Shown in pieces: positions 48,734-60,500 of a stretch of 64,000 bases of DNA. The DNA is taken from assembly GCF_028769735.1 (NCBI RefSeq), contig NC_088193.1, forward strand, positions 7,777,814 to 7,841,813. Reading direction: 5' to 3'. Positions within the stretch are counted from its first letter, which is position 1, and each line of letters opens with the position of its first letter. Origin of the DNA: Zonotrichia leucophrys gambelii. Taxonomy: Eukaryota > Chordata > Aves > Passeriformes > Passerellidae. A program made the translations under genes and the position numbers. Below the pieces are notes generated by a model. The model was not told the origin of the DNA and searched no databases. It saw only the letters and a list, made by a program, of their open reading frames with translations.

Positions 48734-51700
48734 CTCTGTGCATTTACAACCTTTTGAGGTTAAGGAGAACCACCAGGATGTGAAGCAGCTCATTCAACTT
48801 TTAGGGTGTTCTTGGGTGAAACAGAACTTGCCAGAGAGAATAATTCAGCTCATATTAAGCTGATCCAAGTAGTGAAAAATGACCTTGTCATCTTAGGCCT
48901 ATTCCTGTTCTTTGCCTTCCTGAATACCTCAGCAATTATAAGAATAACTTTCAAGATAATCTTACCACAGTGGCAACGACATTTCAGTGTAAAAATCAGC
49001 TTCTGAGGGACTGGGCCTGCAGCTGCCAAGCTTCTTGATTAAAAATACTTGACATTTGCTTTGAGAAGTGCCATTGCTATTACCATGCTCTACTATTCAA
49101 GCAAATTCACTAAGCAGCACATTTTGGAAATCAGGGCTCAATGTCTGGGCTCTTTTGATAAACTTGAAGAGTCCATATCCTACCTGAGCTCCCAGTGGGG
49201 TATACTGGCTTTAGAGACAGTCTTCCCAAGCAAACAGATTAAAGAGCCCTGGGAAATACCAGTTCTATTCTAACAGCAAAACTCTGGAAACAAGTCTCCA
49301 GGGGGATCCCTGCAAAATGAAGGCAGAGCAGGCAGAGCAAACCCAACATGATGCAGGACACACTAGCACTGTCAGCTGGAACTGCAGCAAATCTTTTATT
49401 GTGAAATGCAGGCTCATGTTCAGGCAAGCAAATCTGGAATTTTTCCACTATGTGCAGGCTGCAGTTACAGGAATTCAAAGCAACAGTTTAACAATTCCAT
49501 AATAACAGAGAAATGCAAAGTCCTGTCCTAACTTAACCATGTAAATCCGCTGCTTAGAAAAAAAGCACCTTTGTTTTGGGTCAGGCTTGCCAGGTGCCTG
49601 GGCACACCTGGAGTACATAACATTTGGCTGCACCTGGATAACATCACCAGAACTTTGACAATGAGGATTATTTCCTGAAAGAAGACTAGTTCAAAAGGTT
49701 ATGTTCTATTCACTAAAAGATTTTGGGGAAGCAAATTTGTTATTTCTTCCCAGACTACAGTATCTGCATCCTTCCTCCAGTGTTGTTTGACTGAAGCACA
49801 GCAGAAGCCCTGCCAGCATTCCCCGCTCTGGGCAGCTCTGTGCTTTCCCCCTGAACAGCACAATCTTTTGTTTTTCCTATCTGTGTGACTACAGAAGTTT
49901 CTTTTTTGTAGCCATCTGCACCGAGGCAGAGGCCCCAGCTTCAATCTTAATGGCTGTCTGGAATGATACAATTTGGTTTTTATCATCTTCAGAGATAAGG
50001 CAGCCTTAACTCCCTGAAAAATCCTGGCACTTGCTCCATTTGATTCCTCCTGTTTTCCTAACCCAGGTGTTTTCAAAGCTATTCATGTACCTGTCTACAG
50101 TGTGGGTGGAATATACTTAACTTCCAACTCAGTTAAGTTGGAAAACATTCCCTCCTTTTGAACCGATCACTCACTAAACAAACATTTCTCTTCTACCCAG
50201 ACAACTACCCTCTTGAAGGACACATCTGACTGCAAAGAACCCCACTGCAAAAATACTTTGAATGTAGTCCAAAATGACAGCAGTCCTAGGGTCTGCTCAG
50301 ACAGCACCTGCTGCAGGGTCAGAACTCACACAGGAAACCCCAATCCCCAAGTGGTGACCGACAACACAACCCCACCCACAGGCCATAAAGGGGGTTTCTT
50401 AAAATCTCAGAATACTGTAAGAAAATGTCAGCAGTGTTTTTCTTTCCAAAGATCTAATTTTTAAAATGTTATGATAAAAAATTAAAGAATAACTTAAGAC
50501 CATAGTAAGTAAAGGCTTGAAATTAAGGAAAAAAAAGCCAACCACAACTGTATTTTCCTTTTTTGTGTGCCAGTCCTATAAGCTGTTAACAAATAGGGTA
50601 ATAATACAAATATTAGATTTAAGACTGACTCGATTTATACCTTTATGAAAAAAAAAAGCCAAACCGACTTCTCTAAGAACCCATGGCTAAATCAGGCCTA
50701 AGATCTACCTTTAGCACCTGAGCAGCAGTATACCACTAAGTTAGACTTCAGAGGCAACTCATAAATCCTCCTGATCCCAAACAGCTTCACCTGGGACTAT
50801 TCCCCCATCCCCAAGCCCAGGAGTCCTACTTAAGCCAAGTTTAGGGCCATTGCTTCTTGTCTGAGTAATTCTAGAGGAGTCTTGGGTTTTAGCTTAGTAT
50901 CAACTGTAACTGGCTATGGATCTTGAATCTGTGCTAGTGCTGTAGATTAGGTAAGTTACTAATGGATTTTGTCCTAGTTTCATTACCAGCCTCCATCATG
51001 ACATGCAAATTTGATTCTAATTTTGGACTCAGGTCTGCCTTGTCCTCTTGAACTTGCCTGCTGATCTGTATTTTTGAATGGTCTCTAGATGTCATCTCTA
51101 GATGAATCTTAGTTATCTTCTATAGGTGCTGAAGGATGGAATGGGAACTGGTGAGTATTTCCACAAGCTTGGACATCCAGACATTTAGATAAGAGCTGGG
51201 GCTATCCCAGGGGATGTTTTTTGCCCTTAAAAATCAATCACTTTCTAAAACTGCATCACCTGTAATGAAATCTTCTCTGTAAAAGCCCTGTTGCCCCACT
51301 AGAGCAGCAGGGCTGGGTAGACAGCTGGGAATGAGGAATGTGCTAGACAGCAGGAAACAAAAGGAGCATGGTTTGTGTAGTCTGACAAAACAAATCTCAG
51401 TGAGGATGTGATTGCTGTCTATAAACACATCAGGAGAGTAAACACTGCGGGTAAGGATAAATACCCTACTTAAAAGGCATGAAATAAGTAGAAGTAGACT
51501 TTAGAAAAAAGAATCAACTTGTCTTCAGTGATGTTTTTAGTTTCTTGTTCAAAACTGCAAGAATAAACATCTCAGTTTCTCATCAGGGAAAGCCTGCTCA
51601 AGTTATATACTGAGGTGTCTGTGACAGAGGGGATTTGGTAGCTTGGAAACTCTCTGCCAGCTCCTACATCCATCAGAAGGTCAGACTTCTAATTTCTAAC

Positions 51701-54700
51701 TCCTGCAGAAGGAGAAGGACTGACCATCTGACAGAAAAATATTTTTATCTTTATACATCCTGAAAAAGGATACAGAGTTTTCCCAGCTAGGAGACTTACT
51801 TTTAGCTCTTCTATAAAAAGCCAAGATAAACAAGAGTCTAGAGTTAGTACATGTACTAAATTAAATCTCAAAATACAATTTTTAAAAAGAAAATGTGGCT
51901 GTTGTCTAAATGTCTACCATAAGTTATCACTGAATGTGTTTTTATGTTGCCCCTTTTATTAATCTACCAAATGTATGCAGGAGCAGGAGGAAGATCTCTG
52001 AAGATCCCTTCTTTCCTGACAGAGGTGGAAGAAGGCTGACTGTCATTGCCACATTTTGAAAAAGGTTGTCAAAGGCTGGATCAAATCCTTTCCCAGTGCT
52101 GGAGACAAATCTTCTGGAAAAATTAGAAATCTTGTATAATGCGCTATCATTTCAATAATTATTTTATAATTTTAAATAGAGTAATAATTTTAATAGAGAC
52201 TATTAAACCTTTATTTAAATTTCTAGTGAACTCAGAAACATCAAAAAGCATGGAGAGTCATTCTGGCCTGATTAATGGAAAGGAAACCCAAACATCCTCT
52301 GTGTTTACTTTGCAGTTGATGCACAAATTATTTCCTACTAATGACAATGCTTCTACACAGCCAGGGCTGGGTCATGGAGACATCTCAACTCCAGTGGGAA
52401 ATCAGCTGGTAGGGGTGGGTGCTGGCAGTTACGGCTGTCAGGATCATGGGAGCCAAGATCCTTCCCAGAGAAGAAATGTGTGCACTAAATGAACAGTAAT
52501 CCCAGCTAAAGAAGGAGCTGACCTGGATTTGAAAGTGAACTACATCTGTCCAGCACAGATTTCTGGGAAATGCTCCAAGAATGAATCTCTGGCAATGCAG
52601 AGAAGAACTGGGTTGCACTGGAGTTACTGCACTTGCCTAAACTGGGCTGACTAGAACCACGACATAGGCTGGGCCTCCACAGGAGCAGCTGAGCACAAGA
52701 AGGAAAAATCCCTTTCTAACCCTGCAGAATCTTGCAAAGAGACAGTTTGCAGCAAAAGCTATGATATGCCAAGCTCCCAGTTGATTTGTCTCCTTAAAAC
52801 CATGGGATGTCAAGGCATCATCAGGAGCAGCAGCTGCCTTTATAAATATTGTTCTAATGGAGTCAGGGAGATGTTGGTGTGTGAGGGGCAAAATATTTTC
52901 TCTGCAGGCATTGTGGCATCAGGACTTACTTTTCCTATCCCAACACCCCAGCAGAGCTTTGCTAAAAAGATTTTCATGAACTGAAAAGCTGCCTTTTCCT
53001 AAAACTTGCTGTATCTTTTACCAAATGACCAGTGAAAATCAGGGGGATTGGGGGCGGGGTGATGATGCAAGTTGTTTCCTGACTTATTTTTGTGCCTCTT
53101 TATTATTAACAATTGGAAGAGAAATGCCACTTGGTTGGGTACAAATCAGGCAAAAAGAGAACCAATAGTGAATGCATGAGGTGAATGCTTCAGCTAATGG
53201 TATGTTGTTCATTTAATATAAAATTTAAATTTTTGAGTTGGTGTAGGTACTATTACAACACCCTCAAACTTGTTTTAGTCATTTTTTTTCTTGCAGTTAA
53301 AGGGATTAATTCAGCATGTTTAAAAAACAGACAAATTTTTTGGGAGAGGAGTGATCCTGAGAACCAAAATAAAATAACTTTATTGTACTTGTATGTGTTT
53401 TACATGAGGCCATTTTAATTAAATTTATTGTGGCTTACTCTAAACTAGTGAATTCATGTTTTGTATTCTCTGTGCAGGATGGAAAAGTAATTACATTTCA
53501 GTTGCATTATAATTTAGCTGGTTGTAACAGGGACAGGGCTAAAGTTCTTCCATCTTCTCAACTGGAGTTTTAAATCACAGCCAGCTGCTGACTTACATGA
53601 GGGTGGGAAGTGGGTGCCACAAAGCATAGCCCAATTCCATGTGCAGTTTAATTTAGGAATCTAGACCTAAGTACCTACTTGTCATGCACAGAATGAAACG
53701 GGGAGGTCACCAGGACCAGGAAGGCAGTGGCTGCTTCTATAACTCAAATGAGTTTAGAGCACTTGAGCATTTTTCTTTGTCATATTTAATCTATATGTTG
53801 CTCAAAATGGGATTATGTCATGGAGAAAAATCCAATAACCCAAATAAAACCTGAAATATCCATATGGATGGGAAAAAAACAGGAAACCTGTCTAGGGGTC
53901 TGAGAGAGGCTTGGGGAGCAGCTTTAGGGAGTAGGGTCCAGGGATGGGAGGCTTCTTTTTATGGCAGAGACTTAGGAGTGGCTTTTCTAGGTGAAAGGAA
54001 GGGGTGAGGAGATCCAAGGAAAAGAGGGCAGAAAGATATTCATGAATAAATTAAATGGGGTGGAGTTCCAGTGTGCTTTTCCACCTGGAATCTGAAAAGG
54101 GGGGAGAAGTCAGGCAGTACACTTGCTTCCATCTAGGAACTAGTGGAGAAATGAATGCTGGAGTCACCAGAGGGAAGAGACAGAACTGGTTTCTGTCAGA
54201 TGAGAGAAATTGCTGTAGCAGCAGCATCCAAATGAGATGATGCAGGCATGGAGACATGGATCTGATGGCCTGGGAGCTGAGCAGGATTTTCAGGAGGGTT
54301 CCAGCACCTTCCAGACTGGAGGTGAAGAGGGGTATTTCATATCATGCCCTTGAACTATGCAGATTAGAAATAAATAAATTAACCTCATGTGAAGGCCTCT
54401 CTCTCTGCCAGCACAAGGCTGTGGAGGAAACAAAGCCTGTGCTGGAGCATCAGAAACAACACATCAAATGTGGGAATTACAATAGGCATTACATCAGATG
54501 CCGGATACTGCAGGGTATGAATCACACCAGCATCTGGCAGCTTTGGTGCATCCACAGCAAACTTGCATTAATTTGACTCCAAAGGGAAAAACAAATAACC
54601 TGTGGAACAACTTTCAATGTGAGCCCTGTTTCAGGAAAGGGCACTGTTCTGTATTCCACCATGGGGCTACATCTCTTGTGGTAGAGCTACCAAGTCTTTA

Positions 54701-56010
54701 AAAATGTTAGGGAGACTATTGGAAAACTTAAATAAAAATACACTTTGATTTTTTTCAAAAAAAGTGACACATGCAGGTTTTAAAATTTATAAGAAATAAA
54801 GCAGTTTTGATTGCTTTTATGTGTTTCCTTGCTGTCCTGAAGTTTCAGTACAGTATAATGAAATTGAAGCTGGTTCTATGGGACAAAGAAATAAACTGGC
54901 TCCATGACTCCCACAATTTAAATTAAGATAACTGCCCAGAGATGTAAAGAAGTATAGTTAGGGGGAAGAAAATGAACAAACTTCTAAAGTAAGCTAATTC
55001 TACTGACTTGAGGTGTAAAACCCATATCTAACATTTTAATATCAAGTTCATCAACACAATTTAGAAAACTTGTATCTCTGTGGGCTGTTTTTGAAATTTT
55101 GATTGCTCATGGAAGGGGGTCAGTACAACAGGGGATGATTTCAATTTACAACAGCAGCTCTTAATTTAAAAGACTAGTCCAGGCTTTAAAAAGACAGACC
55201 TAATGGAGAGTTACATTTAATGGCACCAAGATCTGACCCTCTCATTGGTCTCCCAGCACAGAGACTGAGCAAAACCAGTTCTGTAAAAGTAATGATTAAT
55301 ATTTAACCCAAATTTCCCCTATCTGTCCTCCTGGACAGATGGCCCATTGAGGGATCGGTAGCTGCCCACACTGCAGTGAGCAGTGGTTTCACAGTGGTCC
55401 CACACAGTCCATGAAGCCATTTAGAATAAAACTAAAAGGTCCTAAACACAGGGATTGTCTGGCTTAAATATCTACTGAGCTACTTGGTTAAAGAGCTACC
55501 TGAGTGTGTGCTAATGGCAAGTGAGTGATAAGAAAGGGATGTTTTTCCGTGCCACCATAATACAAATAGATAAATACTAAACACAAATATGGCAGTAACC
55601 ACACTGGAATGACCAATTAGTTACATTTTTGAACAACAGTATTATCCTTCTTTGAGCAGACATTTAGGACTCAGACACATGTACCATGAAGAAAAATTTT
55701 ACAGCACTATTTAGGGACGTTTTAGGCAGGAGGAGCCCTTTAGTGGGCATTTTCTCATGGGTTGACCTTCAACAGATATTAATAGCTCACGTTTCAGCTT
55801 TAAGTAAAATTCTAGTGGAATCCACTGGTTTTGACACAATTTTAGGTAATTATGCTCCAAGGGGCTGCAGAGCATTGCGGATGGGATTTCACGAGAAGTT
55901 TGGGAGTCACCTTCTTATCCAGAAGGGAGCGGGGAATGGGCCCGGCCCGACCTGCCCGGGAACATTCGGCGTGAGGGACGTCGGAGGTGTCGCCGCTCTG
56001 CCCCTTCCCG

Positions 56011-56024
56011 CCACCAGGGGGCGC
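56011..56024 (+). promoter_or_regulatory. CTCF core motif
   Basis: CCACCAGGGGGCGC fits the vertebrate CTCF core consensus (CCASYAGRKGGCRC) at every position. It lies at the left border of the CpG island, between it and the APLP2-side intergenic DNA. Confidence 0.7.
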
Positions 56025-56044
56025 CCGGTGCCCCGCGCCACCCC

Positions 56045-56058
56045 ACAGCAGGGGGCCC
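56045..56058 (+). promoter_or_regulatory. Second CTCF-like motif, same orientation
   Basis: ACAGCAGGGGGCCC matches 12 of 14 core positions of the CTCF consensus and starts 34 bases after the start of the first motif. Weaker on its own, but the tandem layout raises its credibility. Confidence 0.4.
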
Positions 56059-56339
56059 TGCTGGCGGCGCCCACACCCCCAGTGCGGGGGCGGAGCGCCG
56101 CGATGAAAAGCGCGCTCTGATTGGCGAAGATACCCCTGGCGGGGATGAGAGAGGGGCTCTGATTGGCGGCCAGCAGCCGAAGGTGAGAGTGAAAACCTGG
56201 GCAGAGGACCCCCCCCCCCCACCCCCTACGGATCGGGGTGTGTGTCGTCGTCCCAGCCCCCCCCCCCGGCGCCTCAGCCCCCTGACCTGGGCGCTCCAAG
56301 CCTTTCCTTGGGGAATTCTGTGCCCTACCGTGGCTGGCG

Positions 56340-56538
56340 GAGGAGTTTCAACCAATCAGCGCGCGACGGCGCGGCTTGTTGCCAGGCAGATTATGGTAAT
56401 GAGGCCCGGGCGGCCACCCGCCCCTCCCCCCCCGCTCTGCAGCTACCATTGTGAGGTGAGGACAGGTGGGGGGGTTCGGGGCCGCTGCAGGGCCGGCGGC
56501 AGCGGCCGGGGCGCGGCGCCCGCACGGGACCCCCTCAG
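56340..56538 (+). other. Candidate non-coding first exon of the rightward gene
   Basis: A region downstream of the ACCAATCAGCGCGC box, ending at the donor-like CTCAG|GTAACG. The start is a guess and there is no transcript evidence. A shorter version could end at 56,455. The frames crossing it run through low-complexity Pro/Arg sequence and are not convincing protein. Confidence 0.3.
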
Positions 56539-56876
56539 GTAACGCGATGGGACGGTCCGGGAGGGCAGCGCGGCCCGGGGACGCCGCGGGGACCCGCCGG
56601 GGGTTTTAGACTTGTTGTTTTAGTCGCACCCAAGATGGCGCCCAGAGCTGGCGGTGCGGGGCCGGGATAAACCGTTCGCTCCCGCCAGTGGGGGGGGGGA
56701 AGAGGAAGTAGGGCGTACTCATTCCCTTCCCCCCACACCCCGCGGGAGAGGTACAGTCCGCTTTCCCCCCACCCTAGTCGGGATCCCCCACCCGCCCCGG
56801 ACACGGGAAGAAGGGGGTGCCCCCACCCTTGTTCCCCCCTCCCTACGTGGTACGGTCCAGACCTCGGCACCTGAGC

Positions 56877-56939
56877 GGTGGGGGGGTGTGGGGGGGGTGC
56901 CGGAGCCATGTTTTGCCTCCCCAGCATTGTGGGGGGGGT
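56877..56939 (+). repeat. G-run cluster with G-quadruplex potential
   Basis: Runs of seven to eight consecutive G (GTGGGGGGGTGTGGGGGGGG and a further run before TCTTTC). Further G or C homopolymers are at about 56,211, 56,261, 56,466 and 56,691. Confidence 0.75.
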
Positions 56940-57539
56940 CTTTCATCTCTCGCCATAATTCTGGGCCGCTCGCACCGCGCTCTGTCCAGCTCCCCCTCCC
57001 TCGGCGACGGGCCCGGCCCTGGCCCGGCCCGTCCCGTCCACTCAGCGACCGCCCTGGCCGCCCGCCCGTGTCCCTCCTCGGCGTTCAATGGTTGGGGCCG
57101 CCTGGCCGCCGGGCGCTCTCACGAGGGTCCGATGGCGCCGCTGCCCTTAGGCAGGGGCGGATGGGGGGGCGCGGCGGCGGGAAGCCGGCGGTGTGAGGGA
57201 GGGAGGTCACTCACGCCTGCCGATTGGCCACATGCCTCGCGCCCCTGCCTCCTATTGGCCTAGTTAGGGGAGGGGGCGACTCACCCCGTCTTCGGATTGG
57301 CTGTTGGTGGCCGTGGCGACTCTATCGGGGGTGTGGGTGCAGGACCCCCAGTGGACTCTGTGAGGGGCCGTGGTACGCTGCGTTCTGCCCGTTCCACCCT
57401 CATGAGGGTCTCTTGCCCCAGCGGGCCTGTTGGGCATCTGTGTGGCCCCAACAGGCCAAGGCTCCTGGCTGGGTGGCCCTGAGGCTTGGTGTTGAGGGAA
57501 GTTAGGCCCTTCCCCGCTGCCCTGAGGGAGTTCCATTCA

Positions 57540-60500
57540 CGAAGGCCCTGGTGCGAGTAGCAGCAGTTGAGGCAGGTGGAAGCTGTGGGTTTCACGGGTC
57601 TCCTGACAGTGGTCTTGGTGCCAAAAACCTGGTTCCTGTGGTCTTGGTATGGTTGTAGCAAGTGGATACTTGATCTGGTGGCTCTCTTGTTTTGTGGGTG
57701 TTGGTGTTGAGTTGTCCTGTTTCCCCTCCCGTGCCCCAGCTCATTAAAAGTGAGTTTATGTGAATTTGTTAAATAGTTGAGTTGGAATGGAAGAATGAGG
57801 TCCTGATGCTGTGCGTGTCAGAATTACTCATCCTAAAGGGATAATTCACATTTTTTAGGGTTATTTCCCTGTACAAGAGCTATGTGTGGTCATCTTTTAG
57901 CTCTCAGCTGGACATTGCAGAGCCTGAGGAGTGCTCTTACAGGATCCCTAAATTGCAATTTAAACTTGCTTTAGGCTACTGACAGTAGTCATAGTCCTGA
58001 CAGTGAAATGAAGGGTCTGTATTTGTGATGCACTTTTTTGTACCTCAGCATCCTATCTAGTGTATCACTATATGGTTATATATTTACGGTTCTTACAGGC
58101 CTTTAAAGAATGATCAGAGTGCAGAGCTGGGTGTGTGAAATACCTATCAATGTTTCCCTGTGAGTTTCAGTGGGAATAGAGACTATACTGAACTTTTGCT
58201 TTCTTCTGTCAGATTTTTAATAATTTAGTTTTTTCTTTCTTATAGTTCAGTTAGAAGATGAGATGCTAATGAATCACCAACTGATTTTACAAGAGGATTC
58301 TTTGCATCTTTTGTGGATACAATAAAATAATTGGCAGTGTTGAGCCTTCTAATGCCTTCATTTCTAGGAAAACTAATACAGGAGTGTGTATTGCTCTAGT
58401 CTGTCCTTAAATGGAAAGCTTCTCTCTGAAATTGTGATGGCTTTTGACATTTTTGCTTCATGGATGCTTCTCTTGTGCAAAAAGAGACAGCTTTATTATA
58501 TTTTTTTATAAGATAAAATATCGGAGTAGTTGTTATTATTGTTATCTGATAGAATAATTGACAATTTGATTTTAGAGAGAAATGGGTCTGTGGTATTGTC
58601 TGTTCTCTTCTGGCACCCTTAGTCCTATCCTTTGCAGAAAATCCTTGGATGAGCTCTCCTGGGGTAAATTGCTCTGTAGTGAGCAGCTGTTCCCAGTGTG
58701 TTCCTGGCCACCTGCACTGCTGGCAGCTATGTACACTGAATTCTAATGGATTAATGGATTTCGAAGTGTATCTGATTAAGTGGGTTGGTTTTGTATGCTG
58801 AATTTTGTTTGGACCTGACCATGAGATTGGGTCTGTTTGTCACTTTTATCTCCTGCTAGTCAAAGGTGCAGTTGTTGTATTGTAGCCCTGAAATGGCTCT
58901 ATATGTCAGTGCCCACCTGTTTGAAGGTGCAGATAGTCCATTGGTTCTTTGGGGTAGTGCAGAGCAGCAGCTATTCTGAAGGAGCTATCTTGTATGTGTT
59001 TTTATGTGCAGAAACAAAGTAGGTTTATTTTTTTGAATTTTTGGACAGGTGATTTAAATTTTGAGGAGAGGTGCAGGGGGGTGGGAGAAGGAGAGAGGAA
59101 GCACCACCCACTTGTAGGAAAGGAAAGAATCCCCTTCAACTGACAGCTCTTTTGGAAAGAGTTTACTGGAGGAGGAGAAGGGATGGAAGACAAAAAACTG
59201 TCAGGAAGAAGCTGGAGGGGAATGGTTTATTTTCTTTCAGTAACCCCTAATAGAGCCATCTTGAAGGTTGTGTGGACAGAACTGTAGAAGACACTGATAC
59301 AGACATTTCTCTTCCTTTTGTGTCGTCCTATACTTTAAATGCATGTATTCAATTTCCTTGCTTTATCAGACTTCTCTCTTTGTGATTTATAATCCAAGTC
59401 CTTTAGGAAGGCACGGTCATTGTCTCGAGCAGCTGGAGCCCAAAAACTGCACTATGTGATTCAACAACCATGATATCACAGGGACCTCAGAGGATTAAAC
59501 ATTGGGAAGACAAGAACATGAGGAACATGGCCAGAGATTTGGGAAGCTGAGGGTGGGAGGAAGAAATCAGTTGCTGGAGTGGCTATGTAGGTGTTGAGCA
59601 AATGGGAAGAGAGGTGACTAAAGAAGAGATTTGCATATGTAGAAAGTAATGAAGTTGAGTCTTTGCCCACTGAGAGAGAGGACAGTGTGAGAAATACTTT
59701 ATTATACAAAAATTAGGACTCAAGAGAGATGTCCTTGGAGCATCTCTGAGTAGGTATCTGAACACAGCCTAGGTAGCTCCCAGGAGGATATTAACCTGTG
59801 CTCAGGCTGGATTCTCTCCTGTGTTCTCTGTTAGAAGTGGATCTTCAGCTACTTACCCGATAAGTTCTGAGAGAATAGTTACATCAGGCTGTTGTGCTGT
59901 CACCCTCAGTGCCTGGGCACTGTCCCTTTAGGAAAAGGGCTGGAACTGCCATGTCGAGCAGTCTGGCCTTGGTCTAAGAGATCTTTTCCAGCTCATTGTT
60001 GCTTTGATGATGGATGTGCCATAAGGAGATAGATTCATTATGTACAATGGCAGCAAAGAGTAAGTTGGTGTTTGGCTGAGCTCTTCTATTTATTATATGA
60101 CAAAATAAATTGAAGCCAGTTTTCCCTTTGTGGAGATCAATAATTCTTGCTGTCCCAGCCCTAGTATGATTTCCATTTTTAACTCTCCAGTAAAACATAA
60201 AAAATGTGGTTTTATGTGACCTGATTGATACCGTTCACACAAAATGCACCAGGACCAGAGCTCCTTGAAACAGCATGTGCCTGTGATGAATGGGAATGCA
60301 GAAAAGGTGACAACAGTCCTCCTCAATGAGGTTAGAAACCTTCTTGCAGCAGTGAAAGCATGTTCCTGCTAAAGGATCTCAGGAAATGCACTGGCTCTGC
60401 CTTCTAGGCAAGCTAGGATAATTAAGTGTGGGTAAAGCTTTTTGCTGGCAAATGTGATGTTCCTTTTTAGCATCATAAATCATTTTCATACTAAAAGCTG

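Larger units (their letters stand above)
39200..55900. other. Gene-poor interval between the APLP2 promoter and the second CpG island
   Basis: About 17 kb of mostly AT-rich DNA. Two CR1 fragments, a (GTTTTT)n tract at 47,722 and a pair of small hairpins at 42,279-42,331 are recognisable. Open frames here are short, lack splice context or known motifs, and look like chance. Non-coding RNA exons could be present; one weak candidate is at 43,793-44,001. Confidence 0.7.
55900..57540 (+). promoter_or_regulatory. CpG-island promoter, probably of PRDM10 (rightward)
   Basis: About 1.6 kb of very GC- and CpG-rich DNA, sharply different from both flanks. It contains six CCAAT/ATTGG boxes (56,120; 56,162; 56,352; 57,223; 57,254; 57,296), typical NF-Y sites, and a YY1-like CAAGATGGCG at 56,631-56,640. 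No TATA box was seen. Two rightward splice-donor-like sites, GTGAG|GTGAG at 56,455/56,456 and CTCAG|GTAACG at 56,538/56,539, would end a non-coding first exon. In human, PRDM10 lies upstream of APLP2 in divergent orientation, so this island is most simply its promoter. No PRDM10 protein sequence is visible in the window, hence no gene symbol is given. Confidence 0.7.

Noticed and set aside
55842..57263. Several open frames of 120-180 codons on both strands in the CpG island
   Set aside because: GC-rich DNA has few stop codons; the frames overlap each other on both strands and encode Pro/Arg/Gly-rich low-complexity sequence.
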